The notes under the pieces were generated by a model. It searched no databases. It was not told the origin of the DNA and saw only the letters and a program-made list of their open reading frames with translations. Both the position numbers and the translations under genes were made by a program. DNA of 64,000 nucleotides from Macrococcus brunensis (lineage in GTDB: Bacteria > Bacillota > Bacilli > Staphylococcales > Staphylococcaceae): the NCBI RefSeq assembly GCF_004359615.1, contig NZ_SCWA01000009.1:1-64000 (forward strand). Reading direction: 5' to 3'. Within the stretch, counting starts at the first letter, position 1, and each line of letters begins with the position of its first letter. This document shows, one piece after another, positions 54,841 through 62,374 of the stretch.

Positions 54841-56244
54841 TTATTTCCAGTCTGTATGGAAAATACCTTCTTTATCTTTGCGTTCATATGTGTGAGCGCC
54901 GAAATAGTCACGTTGCGCTTGAATCAGATTGGCCGGCAGATCTTCAGCTCGATAGCTGTCGAAATATGTGATGGCTGCTGCAAAAGAAGGTACTGGGAAG
55001 CCCGCTTCAATCGCAACACCTGCTACGCGGCGTAATGAACCGTTATACTGTGAAACGATGCCATTGAAATAAGGATCTAATAATAAGTTCTGCAGTTCAG
55101 CATTGTTATCATAAGCATCTTTAATCTTCTGCAGGAACTGTGCACGGATGATACAGCCTTCGCGCCAGATCATCGCTAAGTCACCTAAATGCAGGTTCCA
55201 GTTGTTAGTCTCACTTGCGACTTTCATCTGACTGAAGCCTTGAGCGTAACTACAGATTTTGCTCATGTAAAGTGCCTGTCTGATTTGCTCAAGGAATTCT
55301 GCTTTATCACCTTTGAATTCATATTCATGGGCATCAAAAGCTTTTGAAGCAGCTATTCTTTCTTCTTTCTGTGAAGAAATGAAACGTGCAAATACAGATT
55401 CAGTGATGATTGTCAGTGGAATACCCAGGTCAAGTGCATTGATAGATGTCCACTTACCCGTTCCTTTCTGTCCTGCTTTATCCATCACTTTCTCAACAAG
55501 TGGTGTCCCGTCTTCGTCCAGTTTTCTGAAGATATCAGCTGTGATTTCAATCAGGTAAGAATCAAGTTCTCCGCTATTCCATTCTGCAAAAGTATCTGCA
55601 ATCTCATCATGAGACATTTTCAGAACGTTTTTCATCAAGTTATAGCTTTCAGCAATCAGCTGCATATCTGCATATTCAATACCGTTATGCACCATCTTTA
55701 CGTAATGACCCGCACCGTCCGGACCGATATAAGTGACACATGGTTTACCGTCTTCAGCTTTAGCAGCGATATCCTCCAGAATAGGTTGTACAAGTTCATA
55801 AGCTTCTTTCTGTCCGCCCGGCATTATAGATGGACCGTGAAGAGCGCCTTCTTCACCACCAGAGACACCTGTACCAATGAAATTAAGACCTTTTCCTGAC
55901 AGATATTTATTACGGCGGATCGTATCGTTATAATTCGTATTCCCACCGTCAATTAAAATATCACCTTTATCTAAATGCGGAATCAGACTTTCAATTGTAT
56001 GATCGGTTGCTTCTCCTGCTTTGACCATCATCAGAATACGACGAGGTGTCTCAAGACTCTGAACAAATTCCTCCAGTGTATAAGTCGGAAAAATATTCTT
56101 CCCTTCAGATTCAGCTACCATTTCTTCTGTCTTTTGGGGTGAGCGGTTAAAGACAGATACTGTGTAACCTCTAGATTCAATATTCCAAGCCAGATTCTTA
56201 CCCATTACGGCAAGTCCGATGACACCTATTTGTTGTTTCGTCAT
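54841..56244 (-). CDS. gnd: 6-phosphogluconate dehydrogenase, decarboxylating
   Basis: Third oxidative pentose phosphate enzyme, giving ribulose-5-phosphate, CO2 and NADPH. 467 residues: [17 protein letters not shown] (10-26) for NADP, the [11 protein letters not shown] loop, catalytic lysine in [16 protein letters not shown] and the C-terminal [19 protein letters not shown] precedes ATG. Its promoter is opposite to that of the small downstream gene. Confidence 0.96.
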   Translation of the reverse strand: MTKQQIGVIGLAVMGKNLAWNIESRGYTVSVFNRSPQKTEEMVAESEGKNIFPTYTLEEFVQSLETPRRILMMVKAGEATDHTIESLIPHLDKGDILIDGGNTNYNDTIRRNKYLSGKGLNFIGTGVSGGEEGALHGPSIMPGGQKEAYELVQPILEDIAAKAEDGKPCVTYIGPDGAGHYVKMVHNGIEYADMQLIAESYNLMKNVLKMSHDEIADTFAEWNSGELDSYLIEITADIFRKLDEDGTPLVEKVMDKAGQKGTGKWTSINALDLGIPLTIITESVFARFISSQKEERIAASKAFDAHEYEFKGDKAEFLEQIRQALYMSKICSYAQGFSQMKVASETNNWNLHLGDLAMIWREGCIIRAQFLQKIKDAYDNNAELQNLLLDPYFNGIVSQYNGSLRRVAGVAIEAGFPVPSFAAAITYFDSYRAEDLPANLIQAQRDYFGAHTYERKDKEGIFHTDWK

Positions 56245-56277
56245 GTAGATACCTCTTTCCTATTCATTTTCTTCATT

Positions 56278-56286
56278 ATTATAACA
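56278..56286 (-). promoter_or_regulatory. gnd promoter, extended -10
   Basis: Minus strand TGTTATAAT, an extended -10 without a recognisable -35, 34 bases before the gnd ATG. Confidence 0.5.
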
Positions 56287-56353
56287 TAGAGCCTCTAGAC
56301 GTACTAAGAAGAGAGTTGCGTTCTCGTAAGAATACTAATATGCAACTGGAATG

Positions 56354-56362
56354 TGTTATAAT
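56354..56362 (+). promoter_or_regulatory. Extended -10 promoter of the 64-residue membrane protein gene
   Basis: TGTTATAAT on the plus strand, 31 bases before ATG 56394. Mirror arrangement of the gnd promoter about 70 bases away. Confidence 0.5.
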
Positions 56363-56393
56363 AGTTTCAAATATCTGTAATGGAGGAGATTGA

Positions 56394-56588
56394 ATGGGTT
56401 TGCTCAGCATAGTTGCATTAGTTTATTATATACTTCCCTTTGTAATCGTTATTTTCATTGTCTGGTGGGTGAACTCAATGGTCTCTAAAAGTTATGAACA
56501 AAAAGAACGCCATTTCCAGCTACTCACTGAACAGAACAATCAGTTGATTTCTGAACTAAGACGACAAAACGAAGAAAAACACCTGTAA
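56394..56588 (+). CDS. Small membrane protein with cytoplasmic coiled coil
   Basis: 64 residues: one membrane helix (about 5-30, IVALVYYILPFVIVIFIVWWVN) followed by a charged helical segment (EQKERHFQLLTEQNNQLISELRRQNEEK) with heptad-like leucines, suggesting dimerisation. GGAGGAG lies 6 bases before ATG. Function unknown. Its TAA stop lies in the loop of the following terminator. Confidence 0.78.
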   Translation: MGLLSIVALVYYILPFVIVIFIVWWVNSMVSKSYEQKERHFQLLTEQNNQLISELRRQNEEKHL

Positions 56589-56602
56589 CCAGGTGTTTTT
56601 CT
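56573..56602 (+). terminator. Bidirectional terminator with stop codon in its loop
   Basis: 12-bp stem (GAAAAACACCTG / CAGGTGTTTTTC) with TAAC loop; the TAA is the stop of the 64-residue gene. Convergent with the M20 peptidase gene ending at 56607. Confidence 0.92.
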
Positions 56603-56606
56603 TATT

Positions 56607-57716
56607 TTATACGAGCTTAATGATTTCAAGTACTTGTTCATTTAGTTTGACAAGTTCACTGATCGGCATTTTTTCCTGTTTCGTGTGAATGTCCTGATAA
56701 CCGACTGCAAGAACGAGCGTCGGAATTCCGAAGCCATTAAAGATATTGGCATCACTACCGCCGCCACTTTTCTTTAAGACAGGTGTCAGTCCGACATTTT
56801 TAGCTGCCTGCTTAGCCACTTGTACCGCTTCACTATTTTCAGCTACATTGAATGCTGGATAGCTTGGTGTCACTTTAACTTCAGCACTTCCACCCATCTC
56901 AGACGCTGTCTGTTCGAATGTTTCTTTCATATGAGCCACTTGCTGATCAAGTTTACTTTGGTCTAAACTACGTGCTTCTGCTAAAATAAAGCAGCTATCG
57001 GCCACGATATTCGTCACAGTACCGCCTTCAAAACGTCCGATATTTGCAGTTGTTTCTGCGTCAATACGTCCGAGAGTCATACGGCTGACAGCTTTTGCAG
57101 CAATATTAATTGCACTGATACCATTTTCAGGTGCAAGTCCAGCATGTGCTGTCTTACCTGTGATATTGACTTCCAGTTTTGCCTGACTTGGCGCCGCCGT
57201 AACAATAGTCCCCACTTCGTTCCCAGAATCAAGTGCATAGCCGAACTCACTTGTCAGATACTCAGAGTCAAATGCTTTCGCACCGACCAGCTGACTTTCC
57301 TCACCTACTGAAATCACAATCTGCAGAGGACCGTGTTCAATATTTTCTTCTTTAATAACTTTTAATGTTTCGAGCAGAACAGCAATCCCTGCTTTGTCAT
57401 CTGCACCAAGAATCGTCGTGCCATCTGAGTAAATGACCTCATCTTTGATCACTGGCTTAATCCCTTGACCTGGAGTCACAGTATCCATATGACAGGAGAA
57501 ATAAATCGGTTTTCTGGATTCATCTCCTACAATATTGATAATTAAATTTCCGGCACCAAAGCCCGTATCTTTCTGACTGTCATCTTCAATGACATGGTAA
57601 CCTAAATCTGTCATTAACTTCGTCAGATGGTCAGCTATCTCTCTTTCATGGCCCGTTTCACTGTCAATCTGTACAAGTTCTAAAAAGGTTTCTACTAATC
57701 GATCTTTGTTTAACAT
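56607..57716 (-). CDS. M20-family peptidase, tripeptidase-T-like (YqjE)
   Basis: 369-residue zinc aminopeptidase/deacetylase fold. Metal ligands and catalytic residues: SCHMDTVTPG (H and D), ILGADDKAGIA, the general base in SVGEESQLVG, and a dimerisation domain (about 180-290). Substrate may be a tripeptide or other N-acyl compound. ATG 57716 is chosen: GAGGAGC is 6 bases upstream, and the in-frame ATGs before it precede that site. Confidence 0.9.
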   Translation of the reverse strand: MLNKDRLVETFLELVQIDSETGHEREIADHLTKLMTDLGYHVIEDDSQKDTGFGAGNLIINIVGDESRKPIYFSCHMDTVTPGQGIKPVIKDEVIYSDGTTILGADDKAGIAVLLETLKVIKEENIEHGPLQIVISVGEESQLVGAKAFDSEYLTSEFGYALDSGNEVGTIVTAAPSQAKLEVNITGKTAHAGLAPENGISAINIAAKAVSRMTLGRIDAETTANIGRFEGGTVTNIVADSCFILAEARSLDQSKLDQQVAHMKETFEQTASEMGGSAEVKVTPSYPAFNVAENSEAVQVAKQAAKNVGLTPVLKKSGGGSDANIFNGFGIPTLVLAVGYQDIHTKQEKMPISELVKLNEQVLEIIKLV

Positions 57717-57780
57717 ACGAACGCTCCTCATCATTTCAATAATTTGTTATAATAAATAAAAAAATAGAAAGGAATCAATC

Positions 57781-57879
57781 ATGAATAATAACGCAAGAAG
57801 AATTTTGATTATCCTATTGTTGATAGCTGTTGTTGCAGCGCTTATCCTCTCTAGTGTTTTACCCTTTTTAACGATGTAA
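57781..57879 (+). CDS. Predicted 32-residue single-pass membrane protein (Prli42/DUF4044-like?)
   Basis: Small ORF with AAAGGAATCAATC before ATG. Product begins MNNNARRILIILLLIAVVAA and continues to LSSVLPFLTM: a basic N-terminus and one membrane helix. Small miniproteins of this type in Firmicutes include the stressosome anchor Prli42; length and topology fit, but the identification is only a suggestion. It has its own terminator overlapping the stop, and a possible -10 (TTATAATAAAT) directly upstream, so it is an independent gene between the M20 peptidase and yqjA. Confidence 0.7.
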   Translation: MNNNARRILIILLLIAVVAALILSSVLPFLTM

Positions 57880-57896
57880 TCTACAAAAGTAGATTA
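57877..57896 (+). terminator. Terminator of the 32-residue gene
   Basis: 8-bp stem TAATCTAC / GTAGATTA with AAAA loop, starting at the TAA stop and followed by CTTTTTTA. The convergent yqjA ends at 57902. Confidence 0.88.
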
Positions 57897-57901
57897 CTTT
57901 T

Positions 57902-58876
57902 TTATTTTCTTAAAGAACCAAACTTAGATTTAATAATCAAGTAGGCTTCCAGCTCTCTTAACAACTGAAAAGCAGAGGCTCTTGAATGCAGCGCCTCATA
58001 ATTATCTGGCAGAGGATGCTCTCTCATCTCAAGCTGAATCGCATAGAGATCATGCAATCTGATGGCAGTATGATCATTACTTGAAATGTTCTGCCCCATT
58101 TCGTGTATCAATTCACTCAGTTGCAGATGAAGCTGTTCTGACCGGCTGACGTCATTGATGAGGTCGACCATGCGATGAAGAAGTCTCGCCTGCTTGCTTC
58201 GCATATCGAAATAGTGATAATAAGAGTTCTGATTTCTTACAAAATGATTTTCTACATCCATAAAGGCCACCGATTTCGCCTTCTCGATTGTCAGCAGTGC
58301 CTGGTCGATCAGTTTATGGTCGAGTTCAATATCGACATATTTGAGCGCTTCACTGAATTCAGACATGATAACCTGAAACTCCTGTTCAATCTTAGTCCGG
58401 AAAAGATCCAGTTCTTTTGCGCGGTTCGGCATATAAAGATTGAGTACTAATGCAATGGAGAGCCCAACTATAATCAGTAAAGTCTCATTCAATATGAACC
58501 CGGCACTAACGCCTTTAGAGTTAAAGCAATGTAATATAATAACACAGGCGGTCACGACACCCTCCTGTGTACCTAGTACGACTGTCGTGGGTATAAAAAG
58601 TAGAACAACCAGTCCAAGCACCAGCGGATAATAGCCTAACAGTTCAAATATCGCACTGGCAAAAATGAGGCCAAGCAGACATGATATTAAACGAGCCCAT
58701 GCGGCCTGTACAGATTTCATTTTTGTATTTTTGATACACAATACTACCAAAATAGCAGCAGATGAGAAATTGACGACTCCGAGATACTTGGCAATGATGA
58801 CAGCGATTGCCATACCGAAAGCTGTCTTTAATGTCCGATAGCCTATTCGATAAGGATTCAGTTTAATGGTCTTCAT
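57902..58876 (-). CDS. yqjA: Aromatic acid exporter family membrane protein (YqjA type)
   Basis: 324 residues: about six N-terminal membrane helices (about 13-148) of the FUSC/ArAE type and a C-terminal cytoplasmic helical domain (about 155-324). Family members export aromatic carboxylates; the actual substrate is unknown. Position after brxB matches Bacillus yqiW-yqjA. No convincing ribosome site precedes the ATG: only the arm of a hairpin lies there. Confidence 0.86.
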   Translation of the reverse strand: MKTIKLNPYRIGYRTLKTAFGMAIAVIIAKYLGVVNFSSAAILVVLCIKNTKMKSVQAAWARLISCLLGLIFASAIFELLGYYPLVLGLVVLLFIPTTVVLGTQEGVVTACVIILHCFNSKGVSAGFILNETLLIIVGLSIALVLNLYMPNRAKELDLFRTKIEQEFQVIMSEFSEALKYVDIELDHKLIDQALLTIEKAKSVAFMDVENHFVRNQNSYYHYFDMRSKQARLLHRMVDLINDVSRSEQLHLQLSELIHEMGQNISSNDHTAIRLHDLYAIQLEMREHPLPDNYEALHSRASAFQLLRELEAYLIIKSKFGSLRK

Positions 58877-58882
58877 GAAATA

Positions 58883-58904
58883 AAGCCAAGGTTTCCCTCG
58901 GCTT
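58883..58904 (-). terminator. Hairpin between brxB and yqjA
   Basis: 9-bp stem AAGCCGAGG / CCTTGGCTT (one G-T pair) with GAAA tetraloop on the minus strand. It includes the brxB stop and ends 6 bases before the yqjA ATG with only TTTATTTC following, so it may attenuate rather than end transcription and may also limit yqjA translation. Confidence 0.65.
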
Positions 58905-59340
58905 ATCTTTCCTCCCCGTATTCTTCGAATAGGGCTTGAATATTCGTGATAACACTCATTGGATCGTGTCCTTCTATTTCGTGACGCTCAATCATAGAAA
59001 TGATTTTACCGTCTTTAAGAAGGGCAAATGACGGACTTGATGGTGGATAACCTTCAAAATAGTCACGAGCTGTAGCCGTCGCTTCTTTATCCTGTCCTGC
59101 AAATACAGTGACAAGCTGATCAGGTAATTTATCGTAATGAAGCGCATGAGCAGCAGCTGGTCGAGCAATGCCGCCTGCACAGCCACATACAGAGTTAACC
59201 ATGACAAATGTCGTACCTGGTTTACTGAACGCCTCATTTACTTCATCTGATGTTTTTAACTGCTGATAACCTGCATTCTCTATTTCCTGTCTTGCAGTAT
59301 CAACGACTTCGTTCATATAGAGATTAAAATCCATTTCCAT
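58903..59340 (-). CDS. brxB: Bacilliredoxin BrxB (YqiW)
   Basis: 145 residues. The active-site CGC motif in [14 protein letters not shown] is typical of BrxA/BrxB, which remove bacillithiol from S-bacillithiolated proteins. ATG 59340 is chosen because AGAGGTG lies 6 bases upstream. The bcd-brxB-yqjA order and the [14 protein letters not shown]-terminus indicate BrxB rather than BrxA. Works with YpdA at 30.6 kb. Confidence 0.92.
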   Translation of the reverse strand: MEMDFNLYMNEVVDTARQEIENAGYQQLKTSDEVNEAFSKPGTTFVMVNSVCGCAGGIARPAAAHALHYDKLPDQLVTVFAGQDKEATATARDYFEGYPPSSPSFALLKDGKIISMIERHEIEGHDPMSVITNIQALFEEYGEER

Positions 59341-59410
59341 ACTAAGCACCTCTTCAATTTTTGATACCCTTATCTTACCTAAACTTTGAAGAGATATCTA
59401 CCATACAGGT

Positions 59411-60505
59411 TTATCTTCTTGAAATAAGTGAATGTTCATGACGGCTGAATGTACTTCTGACGCGCATCATCTGATCGATACGTTCTTCTGCCATTTTTTC
59501 AGCCGCTAAAGCTGTTGAAATATAATCACGTTTCGCTATTTCAAAGATTTTATCCATCTGATTATAGATTTCTTTCACTTTATCTGTCGCACGTTTTTCA
59601 TTATAGCCATGAAGTTCGTCTGCTACATTGATGACGCCACCGGAATTAGCCACAAAGTCAGGTGCATAGATAATATTTCTGTCGGCAAGCTGAGCACTGT
59701 GTTTCTCCATGTCTTTCAGCTGGTTGTTCGCACTGCCACAAACCGCTTTCACTTTTAGCTGAGGAATAGTTTCGTCATTCAGAATACCGCCGAGTGCACA
59801 CGGGGCAAATATATCTGCTTCAACACCGTAAATCGCATCGGGTTCTACTGCAGTTGCACCAAAGGCATTGACAGCACGGTCAATAGATTCCTGGAAGATG
59901 TCCGTCACAATCAGTTCTGCACCTTCTTCATGCAGATATTCACAGAGTTTATAAGAAACGTTCCCTACTCCCTGAACAGTCACTTTCAGACCCTTCAGTG
60001 AATCTGTGCCAAATGCTTCTTTAGCTGTACGTTTCATTGCCTGGTAAACGCCGTATGCGGTAACAGGACTCGGGTTGCCTGATGAACCATAGCTTTCAGA
60101 CAGTCCGACTACAAAGTCTGTTTCCTCGTGAATCGTATCCATATCCGTCACAGAAGTCCCCACATCTTCTGCTGTGATATAACGACCATTTAAGCTTTCA
60201 ATATATCTGCCAAGTGCTCTGAAAAGTGCTTCAGATTTATCTTTCTTAGGGTCGCCGATGATAACCGTTTTAGCGCCACCTAAATTAAGACCTGCTGCCG
60301 CATTTTTATAAGTCATTCCTCGAGCTAAACGCAGGGCATCTTCAATCGCTTCTTCTTCAGATTGATAAGGCCACATACGGCAGCCTCCAAGGGCCGGACC
60401 AAGCGTTGTATCATGGATGGCGATAATCGCTTTCAGACCGCTTGCTTTATCCTGACAAAATACCACTTGCTCATAATCATACTGCTCTAAAGTTTCAAAA
60501 ATCAT
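59411..60505 (-). CDS. bcd: Leucine (branched-chain amino acid) dehydrogenase
   Basis: NAD+-dependent oxidative deamination of leucine, isoleucine and valine. 364 residues: the Glu/Leu/Phe/Val dehydrogenase signature GGCRMWPY and [20 protein letters not shown] with catalytic lysines (about 68 and 80), then [13 protein letters not shown] for NAD. In Bacillus it lies in the bkd operon with ptb, buk and the branched-chain 2-oxoacid dehydrogenase genes; here it stands alone. GGGG-rich ribosome site (AAAAGGGGTAAG). Confidence 0.94.
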   Translation of the reverse strand: MIFETLEQYDYEQVVFCQDKASGLKAIIAIHDTTLGPALGGCRMWPYQSEEEAIEDALRLARGMTYKNAAAGLNLGGAKTVIIGDPKKDKSEALFRALGRYIESLNGRYITAEDVGTSVTDMDTIHEETDFVVGLSESYGSSGNPSPVTAYGVYQAMKRTAKEAFGTDSLKGLKVTVQGVGNVSYKLCEYLHEEGAELIVTDIFQESIDRAVNAFGATAVEPDAIYGVEADIFAPCALGGILNDETIPQLKVKAVCGSANNQLKDMEKHSAQLADRNIIYAPDFVANSGGVINVADELHGYNEKRATDKVKEIYNQMDKIFEIAKRDYISTALAAEKMAEERIDQMMRVRSTFSRHEHSLISRR

Positions 60506-60539
60506 TTTCTTACCCCTTTTCGTGATTTCTCAGTTATTA

Positions 60540-60574
60540 CAATAATATTATTGCATAAAAACTTTAATATTAAA
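60540..60574 (-). promoter_or_regulatory. Two perfect AT palindromes upstream of bcd
   Basis: CAATAATATTATTG (60540-60553) and TTTAATATTAAA (60563-60574) are both perfect palindromes, centres 22 bases apart (about two helical turns), 35-70 bases before the bcd ATG. They could be paired operator half-sites, though AT-rich sequence yields palindromes easily. Confidence 0.4.
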
Positions 60575-60625
60575 ACTATAATTGAATCAGGCTTTAGAAG
60601 TGTTTATTATTACCACTTTAAATTA

Positions 60626-60639
60626 ATAAAGCGTTTACA
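60626..60639 (-). promoter_or_regulatory. cre-like site between bcd and yqzF
   Basis: Minus strand TGTAAACGCTTTAT matches the cre consensus TGWAARCGYTWNCW except one base. It is about 120 bases upstream of both bcd and yqzF starts. The surrounding 250-base gap (60506-60758) is otherwise AT-rich with no further ORF. Confidence 0.55.
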
Positions 60640-60758
60640 TTTAAGTTTTATTTTAATCATCACTTTTATTAAATTATATTAAAATAGTAATTAGAAAATT
60701 AAAAAGATACTTGTTTTTATTTCTCACTCATTCAGTTATAATATGTGCAGGTGATATT

Positions 60759-60989
60759 ATGCAAAAAATTCTAGCGCTTATTGTGCTGATTATACCCATT
60801 TATCTTGCTGGTCTCGGCATTAAATGGATGAGAGATGCTGTATTCGGTGTTCTTGTTCCTGAGCTGCACTATATCTGGCTGCAATTTTTACTGGGTGCTA
60901 TCTTTTCAGTGCTCGGCATCGCCTTTGTCGGCGGTTATATCCTGCACATGGAAAAGCGAAACAACCGGGTATCTAAAAAAGAGAAGTAA
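60759..60989 (+). CDS. yqzF: DUF2627 membrane protein (YqzF family)
   Basis: 76 residues with two membrane helices (about 3-22 and 40-62) around a short loop MRDAVFGVLVPELHYIWLQF, the DUF2627 pattern. ATG 60759 follows CAGGTGATA, and a TATAAT (60737-60742) stands just upstream. Function unknown. In Bacillus yqzF also lies between the glpQ-like yqiK region and the bkd/bcd operon. Confidence 0.85.
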   Translation: MQKILALIVLIIPIYLAGLGIKWMRDAVFGVLVPELHYIWLQFLLGAIFSVLGIAFVGGYILHMEKRNNRVSKKEK

Positions 60990-61008
60990 CCGAGGTTACT
61001 TCTCTTTT
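60977..61008 (+). terminator. Bidirectional terminator between yqzF and glpQ
   Basis: About 14-bp stem (AAAGAGAAGTAACC / GGTTACTTCTCTTT) that includes both stop codons, with runs of A and T at the ends. Confidence 0.93.
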
Positions 61009-61700
61009 TTCAGTTTGAGTGCGAGTTCTACTTCATCTGTAATAATGGCATCTACATCCGACTCCAGCCAGTATTTCAGATCACGCTCCTTGTTCACTGT
61101 GTAGATACGTACGGGTATACCATGTGACTGAATGAGTGCTGCATACTCACGCGACGTATAGTTTGTATCTGTATGTATCGCATCAAAAAGATATCGTTCT
61201 TTTAACAGCCAGGGCTGGTCAATATATTTAGTATAGAGAAGTGCAGTCTCTATCTCTGGAGCAAGCTGCTTCATCTTCAGAATCGTTTCAGGATGAAAAC
61301 TTGATATGACGATCTGCGAAGTCTCATAATTTTTAAGTAAATGAGTCAGTTTCTCCTCCAGAATGCCATCAGTGACAGCTTTTATTTCAATATTTAATAG
61401 AAGTGAGGTCTCTTTTAAAAGTTCCAGTATTTCAACCAGCTTAGGTACACTTTCTTTTCTGACAGCTTTCGAATACAGCTTAATTTTGCGGATGGCATTA
61501 TAATCCATCTCATGGACGAATCCCGCGTGTCCTGCCATGCGTTTGAAATGGTCATCATGAAAGACAACAATCTCACCATCTGACGACAGATGAATATCAA
61601 GTTCTATCCCTTCTGCACCGTATTGAATGGCTTTCCTGAATGCCGTCATCGTATTCTCGGTATACTTCGCTCTGTATCCTCTATGTGCAATGATTTTCAT
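60996..61700 (-). CDS. Cytoplasmic glycerophosphodiester phosphodiesterase (YqiK/UgpQ type)
   Basis: Hydrolyses glycerophosphodiesters to glycerol-3-phosphate and alcohol. 234 residues, TIM barrel: catalytic AHRGYRAKYTENTMTAF (4-20), EGIELDIHLSSDGEIVVFHDD metal and acid-base residues, and LNIEIK. No signal peptide. Three bases after the Spo0A-like gene, so part of the recN operon. Bacillus yqiK is likewise near spo0A. Confidence 0.92.
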   Translation of the reverse strand: MKIIAHRGYRAKYTENTMTAFRKAIQYGAEGIELDIHLSSDGEIVVFHDDHFKRMAGHAGFVHEMDYNAIRKIKLYSKAVRKESVPKLVEILELLKETSLLLNIEIKAVTDGILEEKLTHLLKNYETSQIVISSFHPETILKMKQLAPEIETALLYTKYIDQPWLLKERYLFDAIHTDTNYTSREYAALIQSHGIPVRIYTVNKERDLKYWLESDVDAIITDEVELALKLKKEK

Positions 61701-61703
61701 GAT

Positions 61704-62357
61704 TTACCTCATCAGATATTCGAGTAATTCACCCGTAGTTGGTCGTACCATTTTTCCTTCTGCCTGCCAGTGCTGCTCAAGACCGTTATTCCATGCTTTT
61801 TCGATCGCATGTCTGATCGCTCGTTCAATTGTAGCTTTATTGACATCAAACTTTCGCGCAATCTCAGGATAAAGTTCTCCTGTTAGATGATTAATCTTTG
61901 ATGGATCCTGCTCAAGTATATTCAGCGCTTCATATATATACTGTGTCCCTTTTAAACGCTGCGCAAAATAGTCCTTTATTAAATCTGAATCTTTCTGTTC
62001 TGTCATGCGAAGAATTGTCTGTGCAATCACTTCAAGCTTAACAGGCTTTAACAGGAAGTAATCGCCACCTAGCGTCAATGCTTCATTCAAAATGGATTCC
62101 TTGCCAAAAGCGGAGAAGCAAATTACCTTATAAGACCGATCTGCTGGAATGTCATTTTTCAGAAGAGTTAAACCATCAATATTCGGCAGTATAAGATCCA
62201 GCAGCAGAACATCAAAATTACCCCTCTGAATTATTTCCTGACCCTGCTGCCCATCATTTGCTACATCGGTCACAATCATCCCCTGTGAAGTCAGATAGCG
62301 ATGGATACCAGCTGCCAGTTCCTGTGAATCTTCTATTATTGCTACTCGGATTGCCAT
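61704..62357 (-). CDS. Spo0A-like response regulator
   Basis: 217 residues. Receiver domain 1-120 keeps the acidic pocket (E9, D10), phospho-acceptor D54 (LLLDLILPNIDG), switch S82 (FSAFGKE) and K104 (LLKPVK). The C-terminal domain (about 124-217) aligns by eye with the Spo0A effector domain: ELYPEIARKFDVNKATIERA (161-180) continues IRHAIEKAW, against YPDIAKKF...VERAIRHAIEVAW in B. subtilis. It is about 50 residues shorter than B. subtilis Spo0A (267), mostly from a missing interdomain linker. ATG 62357 follows AAAGGA. It lies between recN and a glpQ-like gene, the Spo0A neighbourhood, without spoIVB. It likely regulates transcription; it need not control sporulation here. Confidence 0.9.
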   Translation of the reverse strand: MAIRVAIIEDSQELAAGIHRYLTSQGMIVTDVANDGQQGQEIIQRGNFDVLLLDLILPNIDGLTLLKNDIPADRSYKVICFSAFGKESILNEALTLGGDYFLLKPVKLEVIAQTILRMTEQKDSDLIKDYFAQRLKGTQYIYEALNILEQDPSKINHLTGELYPEIARKFDVNKATIERAIRHAIEKAWNNGLEQHWQAEGKMVRPTTGELLEYLMR

Positions 62358-62374
62358 TTGTCTCATCCTTTATT

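Noticed and set aside
60688-60702. CodY-box-like sequence upstream of yqzF and bcd
   Set aside because: Four mismatches to AATTTTCWGAAAATT in a very AT-rich region, and about 180 bases from bcd; chance level.
61704-62357. Reading the regulator at 61.7 kb as an ordinary OmpR/PhoB or NarL-type response regulator
   Set aside because: The C-terminal domain has no winged-helix OmpR or LuxR signature; the YPEIARKF...IERAIRHAIEKAW sequence is Spo0A-type and the gene neighbourhood agrees.
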